A program made the position numbers and the translations under genes. A stretch of 17,573 nucleotides of DNA from Clostridia bacterium (GTDB lineage Bacteria > Bacillota > Clostridia > TANB77 > UBA1234), in assembly GCA_900753135.1 (NCBI GenBank), contig CAADXZ010000123.1, positions 1 to 17,573 of the forward strand, given 5' to 3'. Under the pieces are notes generated by a model. That model did not search any database. It saw only the letters and a list, made by a program, of their open reading frames with translations, and was not told where the DNA came from. Positions 7,438-13,641 of the stretch are shown here, piece after piece (the first letter of the stretch is position 1; each line of letters begins with the position of its first letter).

Positions 7438-7626
7438 TTATTGAACTTTGTTTAACTCTTCAAGAACCTCATCAACATCTATTCCATGAACCATGCAAGC
7501 TTCTTCCAATGTCTCTGCTGCTGAAGCAGGACAACCTAAGCAATGCATACCTGCATTCATCAATATCTCTGGGTACTTTTCATTCATTTGTACAATCTCA
7601 CCTATTAACATATCCTTTGTTACCAT
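7438..7626 (-). CDS. DUF1858 domain protein with CxxC
   Basis: 62 residues, essentially the whole DUF1858 domain. MLIGEIVQMNEKYPEIL is followed by GMHCLGCPASAAETLEEAC, with CxxC at 29-32 and a third Cys at 44, then the helix of the 'HGID.DE....LN' type. The family is thought to act in thiol redox or Fe-S/hybrid-cluster contexts; the exact role is not established. The start ATG follows AAGGGG by 7-8 nt. It has its own promoter at 7668-7696, which shares its -35 region with the divergent secretion operon. Confidence 0.93.
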   Translation of the reverse strand: MVTKDMLIGEIVQMNEKYPEILMNAGMHCLGCPASAAETLEEACMVHGIDVDEVLEELNKVQ

Positions 7627-7643
7627 GGCATTTACCCCTTTCT

Positions 7644-7659
7644 TGTCGAAAACTGTCGA
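7644..7659. repeat. Tandem TGTCGA direct repeats in the DUF1858 5' leader
   Basis: TGTCGA occurs at 7644-7649 and 7654-7659, one helical turn apart (10 bp), between the -10 box and the ribosome site of the DUF1858 gene. This is a plausible regulator-binding site, unproven. Confidence 0.35.
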
Positions 7660-7667
7660 CCTGTTTT

Positions 7668-7696
7668 ATTATAATTTTATTAAAAAAGCTAGACAA
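7668..7696 (-). promoter_or_regulatory. Promoter of the DUF1858 gene
   Basis: On the minus strand TTGTCT (7691-7696), a 17-bp spacer and a perfect TATAAT (7668-7673). The -35 overlaps that of the divergent promoter. Confidence 0.7.
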
Positions 7697-7717
7697 AAAA
7701 TAAATCGATGATATAAT
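7690..7717 (+). promoter_or_regulatory. Promoter of the secretion-like operon
   Basis: TAGACA (7690-7695), a 16-bp spacer and a perfect TATAAT (7712-7717), 23 bp upstream of the first gene's start. The -35 bases are shared with the opposite-strand promoter, so the two polymerases should compete. Confidence 0.65.
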
Positions 7718-7740
7718 CACTTCAAAAGGTGGTGATCAAC

Positions 7741-7965
7741 TTGAGTGTCTCAAAATTTTACCTTTATTTAGTTTCTGTCTTAACTATTTTTTTAGTTGCA
7801 TTCAATTTCTTTTTATCTGAAGCTATTATTTCAAAAATTTTCTTTTACTCATTCCTACTACACATATTAATCATATTCTATATTATATGCTCATTTTTAG
7901 AAATAAATGTATTGCATGAAAAACAAGGCTCAAAACTAGATATTAGTAAAACAAAACTTTCATAA
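7741..7965 (+). CDS. Small two-TM membrane protein, first gene of the secretion-like operon
   Basis: 74 residues from TTG 7741. The ribosome site is AAAGGTGGTGA, so the in-frame GTGs at 7729 and 7732 lie inside it and are less likely starts. TM helices are at about 6-26 and 34-54, followed by a short polar tail (HEKQGSKLDISKTKLS). Small bitopic or polytopic proteins often open T4SS operons. No family recognised. The next gene's ribosome site follows 4 nt after the stop. Confidence 0.65.
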   Translation: MSVSKFYLYLVSVLTIFLVAFNFFLSEAIISKIFFYSFLLHILIIFYIICSFLEINVLHEKQGSKLDISKTKLS

Positions 7966-7982
7966 AATAGGAGCTGATTTTT

Positions 7983-9668
7983 ATTTTAAATGCAAAGACA
8001 TTATACAATAAGATACTCTTTATTTCAATAACTGTTTTAATTGTAATAATTTTCAATTATTTTTTCTTTCACTCATTATTTAATTGCGAAGAATTACATT
8101 ATACTTTTTTGTTTAAAGAATTTTATTTCAATCCATGGGAATGGGATAAAATCAAAGAATATTACATCATAACATTAGTTATTTCCTGGATTCTTATTTC
8201 ATTTAATTTTTATAGTAAACTACCTTTTACAAGTCAAGATGATAGTATGTCTATAAATCTTTCTAACACATCAAGTAACTTATCACTAACTATTGGAAAA
8301 AATAAGGATTCATCCATACCTGTTATAATTCCTGAAAAAGGATTATACCAAAATATATTAATCACAGGTACAATTGGAACTGGAAAAACTTCTTCTGCAA
8401 TATATCCGTTCATATATCAATTTCTCAAGCATGATATGGGAATGCTTATATTGGATGTTAAAGGTAATTTGCACATTAAAGTAAAAGAAATGGCAAGACA
8501 ACTAAATAAAACAGTTAAAGTAATCGAACTATCAGGTAAAGAAACATATAATCCTTTAGACAAACCTCATTTGAAACCATCTATTTTAGCAAATAGATTA
8601 AGAACAATTCTATCCTTATTTTCAAACCAAAATGCTACTGATACATATTGGATGGACAAAGTTGAATTATATCTAACAGAATGTATAAAACTCTGTAGAA
8701 TGTATAACAACAATTACGTTACTTTTACAGAATTACACAAACTTATATATGACAAAAAATATTTAAAAGAAAAAATTGAATTCGTAAAAGATTTATTTTT
8801 ACAAAACAAGTTAACTTATAATCAGACCTATGATTTTAGCACTTGTATCGATTTTTTTCAAAGCGAGTTTCAAACACTCGATTCTAAAGTTCTCTCTATT
8901 ATTCAATCCGAAATTTCCCGCATAACACAACTTTTTATAAATGACTTAGACGTAAAACAAACTTTTTGTCCTAATAAAGAAGATATAACATTTAGTGGTT
9001 TTGAAGATTTAGGTAACGATATTGTCGTTTTAAATATGAACGTCGCAGAATATAGAAATTTAGCAAAAGTCATGGCTGCATATTTAAAACTAGATTTTCA
9101 GTCAGAAATTCTTATGAAATTAGCTAAAAAACAAAATATATCCACGGTTGCTTTTGTGTGTGATGAATACTCAGAATATGCAACAGAAAATGATGCTTCA
9201 TTTTTTTCTCAAAGTAGAGAAGCTAAATGTATAAATATTATTTCAACCCAAAGTTATACATCTTTGCTAAATGCTGTTAAAGATCAAAATGCAGCTAAAG
9301 TAATCATTCAAAGTTTAGTAAATAAAATCTGGTTTAGAACAGATGATATTTTTACTATTGAAGAAGCACAAAAGCAACTTGGAAAGGAGGATAAAATTAA
9401 GTATTCTAGGAGTCTGTCAGAAAATGCCAAAGAAACCACTTATAACTACATACTAAAAACTTTTCGTTCGGAAAATTCAAACTTATCAGAAAGTATTAGT
9501 ACTCAAGTACATCATGATTTTGTGTATGACATTAATGCTTTTTCAATGGAGTTGAAAACCTTCGAGGCAATATGTTTTATAACAACAGGCGAAGAAATTC
9601 TAAAGCCACAAATCGTGCGACTCACCCCAATATTTGAAATAGAAAATAAAGTAAAAAAATTTATATAA
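7983..9668 (+). CDS. VirD4/TraG-type type IV coupling ATPase
   Basis: 561 residues if started at ATT 7983. Coupling proteins bring the DNA or protein substrate to a type IV secretion channel and hydrolyse ATP at the inner face of the membrane. Walker A is GTIGTGKT (129-136), Walker B is VAFVCDEYSEY (389-399), and 'SQSREAKCINIISTQSYTSL' matches the TraM-recognition/RecA-like region. The first conventional start is TTG 8109, which has no ribosome site and would delete the first of two N-terminal TM helices (about 12-32 and 61-77). AGGAG at 7969-7973 and an unbroken frame from 7971 point to a non-canonical ATT start near 7983. Two TMs are usual for the family. The ATPase core is intact. No relaxase lies beside it. 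Confidence 0.85.
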   Translation: MLNAKTLYNKILFISITVLIVIIFNYFFFHSLFNCEELHYTFLFKEFYFNPWEWDKIKEYYIITLVISWILISFNFYSKLPFTSQDDSMSINLSNTSSNLSLTIGKNKDSSIPVIIPEKGLYQNILITGTIGTGKTSSAIYPFIYQFLKHDMGMLILDVKGNLHIKVKEMARQLNKTVKVIELSGKETYNPLDKPHLKPSILANRLRTILSLFSNQNATDTYWMDKVELYLTECIKLCRMYNNNYVTFTELHKLIYDKKYLKEKIEFVKDLFLQNKLTYNQTYDFSTCIDFFQSEFQTLDSKVLSIIQSEISRITQLFINDLDVKQTFCPNKEDITFSGFEDLGNDIVVLNMNVAEYRNLAKVMAAYLKLDFQSEILMKLAKKQNISTVAFVCDEYSEYATENDASFFSQSREAKCINIISTQSYTSLLNAVKDQNAAKVIIQSLVNKIWFRTDDIFTIEEAQKQLGKEDKIKYSRSLSENAKETTYNYILKTFRSENSNLSESISTQVHHDFVYDINAFSMELKTFEAICFITTGEEILKPQIVRLTPIFEIENKVKKFI

Positions 9669-9690
9669 TTGAAAGGAATAAAACAAAAAT

Positions 9691-10131
9691 ATGAAAAGTA
9701 AAGAAAAGACAATTAATAAAGAACCAAGTATATCAGAAGCTGAAAAATATGATAATGAAATTAAAAATGTAAATAAAAAAAGAAACAAAAATCCGAAAAG
9801 AAAAAAATACAAAATTATGATATTCTTTTCTACATTCATCTTGATTTTTTCATTATTTACAGTTTCGTATGCAGGACTTTTTAGTGGCAGTGATGATTTA
9901 ACTACCAGAATTACAAAAGGTCTCACACAAATACAAGGCTGGATTCTAAAAATTGCAACTCCAGCTGCAGCAGTATCTATTGGTTTTGGATTATTAATGA
10001 AAAAATTTAGTTTTGGTGATGAAGAAAAAATAACAACAGGCAAAAGGTTAATACGAAGTACATTATTTTCATATGCATTTATACTGCTAATCGATCCTAT
10101 AATATCTGCTATGCAAACTCTTTTTTCATGA
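9691..10131 (+). CDS. VirB2/TrbC-like pilin subunit
   Basis: 146 residues. A long, very basic N-terminal region (1-40) leads into a signal-like hydrophobic helix (41-60) ending in SYAG, a plausible cleavage site. Two further TM helices at about 84-104 and 121-141 flank the short basic loop KKFSFGDEEK. This three-helix pattern is that of VirB2-like pilins or small channel proteins in Gram-positive conjugation operons. The ribosome site AAAGGA precedes the ATG. The 38-residue charged cytoplasmic extension is longer than usual. Assignment rests on topology and gene order, not on a specific motif. Confidence 0.6.
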   Translation: MKSKEKTINKEPSISEAEKYDNEIKNVNKKRNKNPKRKKYKIMIFFSTFILIFSLFTVSYAGLFSGSDDLTTRITKGLTQIQGWILKIATPAAAVSIGFGLLMKKFSFGDEEKITTGKRLIRSTLFSYAFILLIDPIISAMQTLFS

Positions 10132-10151
10132 TATTGAAAGGAATTTAATAT

Positions 10152-11048
10152 ATGGATACTTTAATTCAAGGTGATACAAACATCCTATCAACGGTTATAG
10201 AAATCATTAATAGTCTATGTTCAAATTTGTTTTCATCGATAGACAAAAATATTTTCCCCTTATTAGATGAACTCGTTTTCATAGATAAACAAATCTTAAA
10301 TACAGGCGATAAAATGAATAAATTATTGAGTACATCCCCAACAAAAGGAATTCTACTTTTGGCAAACACTTTGTTTACTGCTTTTGTGCTATATTATGCT
10401 GTAAGATTAATCGTATCTCAACTTACAGGTGCAAATATTGAATCACCATCAAAATTCTTTATGAGAGTGTTTTTATCCGGTATTTCTGCTAACTTTTCTA
10501 TTCAAATTTGTTCATTTATGATAAGTTCTATAAATCTTATAAGCACATTTTTTTGTGCACTAGGCAAAAATATCTTTGGCACACAAATATCTTTTGTTAC
10601 ACTAATATCAATGCTTTCAGATACTTCAACGAATTCTTTTGATGTTTTTTCTTTAGACGGTATACTTTCTGGAATGCTTTCAATCTCTTCTTTTGCTCTA
10701 ATAATAAGCTTTGCATTTAGATATATAGTTATAAAAGTATTGATATTGTTGTCTCCATTTGCAATATTGTGCCTTAGTAATTCATCTACAGAAGGATTTT
10801 TTAAGAGTTGGTTTAAGAGTTTTGCTTCTCTTCTTATTCTGCAAGTAGTAATATCTGTTATAATGTTGATTCCATATGCTTTAATAAACGAGAATTCCAG
10901 CACGCTTTTTAATAAGACTTTACTTGTTGGTTCAATAATTGCACTACTAAAATCAAATCAATTAGTAAAAGAAATAATTGGTGGAATAGGTATTAATACA
11001 AATTTTCAAAGCGGAATCGCTGGAATAAAATCAATGATATCGAGGTGA
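10152..11048 (+). CDS. VirB6/TrbL-like polytopic membrane protein
   Basis: 298 residues with about five or six TM helices, at roughly 66-88, 105-135, 170-189, 191-208, 221-244 and 254-268. The core 'RYIVIKVLILLSPFAILCL' is the most typical part of VirB6/TrbL-like inner-membrane channel proteins, which often carry 'ila.SPla' at this position. The N-terminal 60 residues are amphipathic and extracytoplasmic or peripheral. The ribosome site is AAAGGA; the gap from the pilin gene is 20 bp. Its end overlaps the ribosome site of the next gene (GAGGTGA), so they are cotranslated. Confidence 0.65.
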   Translation: MDTLIQGDTNILSTVIEIINSLCSNLFSSIDKNIFPLLDELVFIDKQILNTGDKMNKLLSTSPTKGILLLANTLFTAFVLYYAVRLIVSQLTGANIESPSKFFMRVFLSGISANFSIQICSFMISSINLISTFFCALGKNIFGTQISFVTLISMLSDTSTNSFDVFSLDGILSGMLSISSFALIISFAFRYIVIKVLILLSPFAILCLSNSSTEGFFKSWFKSFASLLILQVVISVIMLIPYALINENSSTLFNKTLLVGSIIALLKSNQLVKEIIGGIGINTNFQSGIAGIKSMISR

Positions 11049-11052
11049 TTAA

Positions 11053-11331
11053 TTGAACACATATATATTTCCTATTAATTTCGACTACTCTAATAAATTT
11101 CTTGGTGTCTTTGAATATAAAACACTTATTCCATCTTGTATATTTGGACTCGTATTAGCAATTATAATAGCCAAATTTTGTACTGATGTACAATTAGGAA
11201 TAATACTATTTATTCTAATATTTCTACCAATATTCTTGTTAATAAATACCAAAATATTTAACGAAACACTATTTTCATTTTTTATATGCATACTAAAGCA
11301 CTATATATTTTCTGGTAAATTTATTAAGTGA
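11053..11331 (+). CDS. VirB3/PrgI-like membrane protein
   Basis: 92 residues from TTG 11053, with GAGGTGATT just upstream. A short N-terminal strand-like segment (YIFPINFDYSNKFLGVFEYK) precedes two TM helices (24-41 and 47-65) and a hydrophobic tail. This matches PrgI/VirB3 proteins, which normally sit directly before the VirB4 ATPase gene. Here no VirB4 follows. Its stop codon TGA (11329-11331) lies inside the left arm of the 156-bp inverted-repeat element, so the native C-terminus may have been lost or replaced. The length is within the small-protein range of the family, so truncation is possible but not proven. Confidence 0.6.
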   Translation: MNTYIFPINFDYSNKFLGVFEYKTLIPSCIFGLVLAIIIAKFCTDVQLGIILFILIFLPIFLLINTKIFNETLFSFFICILKHYIFSGKFIK

Positions 11332-11483
11332 TATGTAGTTAAGTGCGGAGTATTAAATATTAAATATGTAAAACATCCACCATTTACAAAAATTATATCA
11401 ATCTGCGCGCCCCTTTTGCAGATTCTAATGCTAATCTTCTAAGCATTTCCCCCCTATCAACTCCGCACTTAAGTGCATATCAC
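11328..11483. mobile_element. 156-bp element with 24-bp inverted ends (MITE-like, or a structured/regulatory element)
   Basis: The arms at 11328-11351 and 11460-11483 are inverted copies with 22 of 24 matches. The longest perfect block is TTAAGTGCGGAGT (11339-11351) with its complement at 11460-11472. The right arm also contains a perfect 12-bp palindrome, GCACTTAAGTGC (11465-11476). Inside are hairpins AATCTGC/GCAGATT and TGCT/AGCA, and GTAAA/TTTAC. No convincing target duplication flanks it (AA or AAA at most). It could be a miniature transposable element, a folded RNA with a 24-bp closing stem, or paired operators around a tiny gene. It lies exactly where the secretion operon stops. Confidence 0.6.
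11393..11446 (-). CDS. Possible 17-residue cationic peptide inside the inverted-repeat element
   Basis: The minus-strand ATG at 11446 is preceded by AGGGGGG (centre close, about 2-5 nt) and reads MLRRLALESAKGARRLI before TAA. It is an amphipathic, strongly basic helix of the size of small type I toxin-like or leader peptides. The arms of the repeat lie on both sides of it. Support is only a start, a G-rich ribosome-site candidate and protein-like composition, so it remains speculative. Confidence 0.3.
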   Translation of the reverse strand: MLRRLALESAKGARRLI

Positions 11484-11555
11484 AAAGAAATCGTATATTT
11501 ATGCTAAAAATGCACATATACATCATTTTTTCCAAATTTATCCTCTAAATATTTA

Positions 11556-11584
11556 TTGATTTTCTCTCTCAAAAAAGTTATAGT
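11556..11584 (+). promoter_or_regulatory. Promoter of the primosome pair
   Basis: TTGATT (11556-11561), a 17-bp spacer and TATAGT (11579-11584). The predicted transcript start falls at about 11591, right at the AGGAGGG ribosome site, which gives a very short leader of about 13 nt. The in-frame alternative start at 11556 is inside the -35 box. Confidence 0.6.
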
Positions 11585-11603
11585 ACTTCTAGGAGGGATA
11601 GAA

Positions 11604-12581
11604 ATGAATTTCGAACAAAAGACATCTATGATGTTTTCTGACCTGGATATACCAGAAGTCTTTATAAATGAATATTTGGGTAATGCTAATGGCGATTATG
11701 TAAAAATATATTTATATTGTCTATTTTTGAGCAAATATAACAATGAAATATCTCCATTAGAATTGTCAAAAAAATTATCCTTACCTATTTCTGTTGTAGA
11801 AGAAGGCATAAAATATTGGGAAAAGAATAATGTAATTTTAAAGAAACAACATTCTTATATGTTAGTCGACTTAAAACAACAGGCTGTTGACAAGATATAT
11901 AGATTAAAAGCAACATCATCATTAGATGATGCAATTAAAAAAACAACAAAAAATACAATTAGAACTCAAGCAATAGGCGCAATAAATGCAATGTTTTTCC
12001 AAGGTGTTATGTCACCTACATGGTATACTGATATTGATATGCTTTTTGCCAAATATCAATTTGATGAAGAAGTTATGATTGCATTATTTCAATATTGCTC
12101 TGATAGAAAAGCACTACATAGAAACTATTTACTTGCTGTTGCAGACGCATGGGCACAAAGTGGCATAAAAACAATAAAGGAGTTAGATGCTTATTATAGT
12201 AACTATGAAAGCTTAACTCAAATAAAGAAAACAATTTCAAAAAAACTTGGACTTACCAGAAAGTTATCACAATATGAAGAAGCATATATAGACAAATGGG
12301 TTATGGATTTTAACTATCCCCTTGATGTCATTGAAATTGCATTAAAGAAAACTACATCAAAAACCAATCCAAGTTTTGATTATATTGATAAAATCATATC
12401 TAATTGGCATGAAAGAAAGCTATCATCTGCAAACGACATAAATATTTTCATGCAAGAAGAAAAGCAAAAGCGAAAAGATTTTAAAGCTCAAACATCAAGC
12501 AATAATATAACACCAATTCAAAAATTTACTGATACCCAAACAACACAATTTAACGACCTAAGTAAATTCTATATGAACTAA
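11604..12581 (+). CDS. dnaD: DnaD-like primosomal/replication initiation protein
   Basis: 325 residues from ATG 11604, 6 nt after AGGAGGG. In Bacillota DnaD-type proteins remodel origin DNA and help load the replicative helicase. Residues 1-85 look like a winged helix (ISPLELSKKLSLPISVVEEGIKYWEKNNVI). Residues 110-200 and 215-285 form two DnaD/DnaB C-terminal-type helical modules, the second ending in the typical 'SFDYIDKIISNWHERKL'. The tail (286-325) is polar and disordered, a likely helicase-loader or DNA contact. The loader gene follows 26 bp downstream; this DnaD-DnaI arrangement is the core chromosomal one in many Clostridia, and also occurs in phages. The protein looks intact. Confidence 0.85.
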   Translation: MNFEQKTSMMFSDLDIPEVFINEYLGNANGDYVKIYLYCLFLSKYNNEISPLELSKKLSLPISVVEEGIKYWEKNNVILKKQHSYMLVDLKQQAVDKIYRLKATSSLDDAIKKTTKNTIRTQAIGAINAMFFQGVMSPTWYTDIDMLFAKYQFDEEVMIALFQYCSDRKALHRNYLLAVADAWAQSGIKTIKELDAYYSNYESLTQIKKTISKKLGLTRKLSQYEEAYIDKWVMDFNYPLDVIEIALKKTTSKTNPSFDYIDKIISNWHERKLSSANDINIFMQEEKQKRKDFKAQTSSNNITPIQKFTDTQTTQFNDLSKFYMN

Positions 12582-12607
12582 TACTAAAAAAGAAAGGAGG
12601 TTTTGTC

Positions 12608-13594
12608 ATGCTTTCAGATACGATAAAGAGAATTGAACGTCAATATGAAATTAAAAGAAATCAAGCTGATGCTCTATTTATTGCAGAAAAAAAATCTGTT
12701 TATGATAAAACTCCTAAACTTCGTCAAATTGACATAGATATAACAAAATACGGAATACAAACTGCAAGACTCTCCCTTCAAGGACAATCAGAAGAAAACA
12801 AAAAAAGTATTCAGGAATTGCAAGAACATATACTTAAATTAAAAAAAGAAAAAGAAAAAATCTTGGAAAGTTTGAATGTCGATTTAACGCCAAAGTATGA
12901 TTGTAAAAAATGCAATGATACAGGTTATATAATAAAAGACGGCTTAAGCGAGATGTGCCCTTGTATGAAACAAGAACTATTAAATGAAGCATATAATAAA
13001 TCTAATATGAACAATCTACAAAATGAAAACTTTGAAAATCTTGATTTGAATTTATTTTCAAGTACTAAAGACGAGAACAAATATAAGTCAGAATTGTCTC
13101 CACGAGAAAATATAGAAAAGGTAATTAATTTTTCAAAACACTTCATAAATAATTTTGAAGATTCAAAAGAAAAGAACTTGCTATTTACGGGGACAACCGG
13201 AATTGGTAAAACATATATTTCAAGTTGTATAGCAAACGAAATACTAAAAAAAGGATATACTGTTTTATATCAAACAGCACCAGTATTGTTAGATAGTATT
13301 TTTAGCTATAAATACAATAATAATTCTTCGAAAGAATTGTATGATAATTTATTTAATGTAAATCTTTTAATAATCGACGACCTTGGAACAGAGAATCTAA
13401 CTGCTGCAAAGTTTACTGAAATATTTACAATACTAAACTCAAGATTGTTAACTTCAAATACTAAAACAATAATATCTACTAATTTTTCATTAGAAGAATT
13501 AAGTAAAATGTATGATTCTAGAATTCTTTCAAGAATTATTGGTAATTATACAATCTGTAGGTTTTTTGGAGAGGATATTAGACTAAAACATTAA
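12608..13594 (+). CDS. DnaC/DnaI-like replicative helicase loader (AAA+)
   Basis: 328 residues, with the ribosome site AAAGGAGG 7 nt before the ATG. The protein loads the hexameric replicative helicase onto DNA. Residues 1-90 are coiled-coil (KLRQIDIDITKYGIQTARL...). A four-Cys zinc site is formed by C99, C102, C117 and C119 (CKKCNDTGYI...CPC). The AAA+ core carries Walker A GTTGIGKT (195-202), Walker B LLIIDD (253-258), a sensor STN in 'TIISTNFSLEEL' and an arginine region 'YDSRILSRI'. The zinc N-domain distinguishes it from IstB transposition helpers and marks it as the chromosomal DnaI/DnaC type. It forms an operon with the DnaD-like gene and ends at the bidirectional hairpin 13602-13641. 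Confidence 0.9.
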   Translation: MLSDTIKRIERQYEIKRNQADALFIAEKKSVYDKTPKLRQIDIDITKYGIQTARLSLQGQSEENKKSIQELQEHILKLKKEKEKILESLNVDLTPKYDCKKCNDTGYIIKDGLSEMCPCMKQELLNEAYNKSNMNNLQNENFENLDLNLFSSTKDENKYKSELSPRENIEKVINFSKHFINNFEDSKEKNLLFTGTTGIGKTYISSCIANEILKKGYTVLYQTAPVLLDSIFSYKYNNNSSKELYDNLFNVNLLIIDDLGTENLTAAKFTEIFTILNSRLLTSNTKTIISTNFSLEELSKMYDSRILSRIIGNYTICRFFGEDIRLKH

Positions 13595-13601
13595 ATTAAA
13601 A

Positions 13602-13641
13602 AGGAGATGATTACAATTTGTATCATCTCCTCATTATTTTT
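13602..13641. terminator. Bidirectional terminator between convergent genes
   Basis: AGGAGATGAT (13602-13611) pairs with ATCATCTCCT (13622-13631), with ACA/TGT pairs inside past a T bulge. The rightward T-run is modest (TTATTTTTAT) and the leftward side is A/T-rich. It overlaps the stop region of the minus-strand gene at 13640. Confidence 0.75.

Noticed and set aside
7990..8031. Short ORF from ATG 7990
   Set aside because: It has only 13 codons and lies in another frame than the VirD4 coding region; the VirD4 frame there encodes a convincing TM helix.
11328..11483. Origin of transfer (oriT) in the inverted-repeat element
   Set aside because: No relaxase gene is nearby and I recognise no known nic-site motif; kept only as a possibility.
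12608..13594. IstB transposition helper
   Set aside because: The coiled-coil plus four-Cys zinc N-domain and the DnaD neighbour fit a helicase loader; no istA gene is present.
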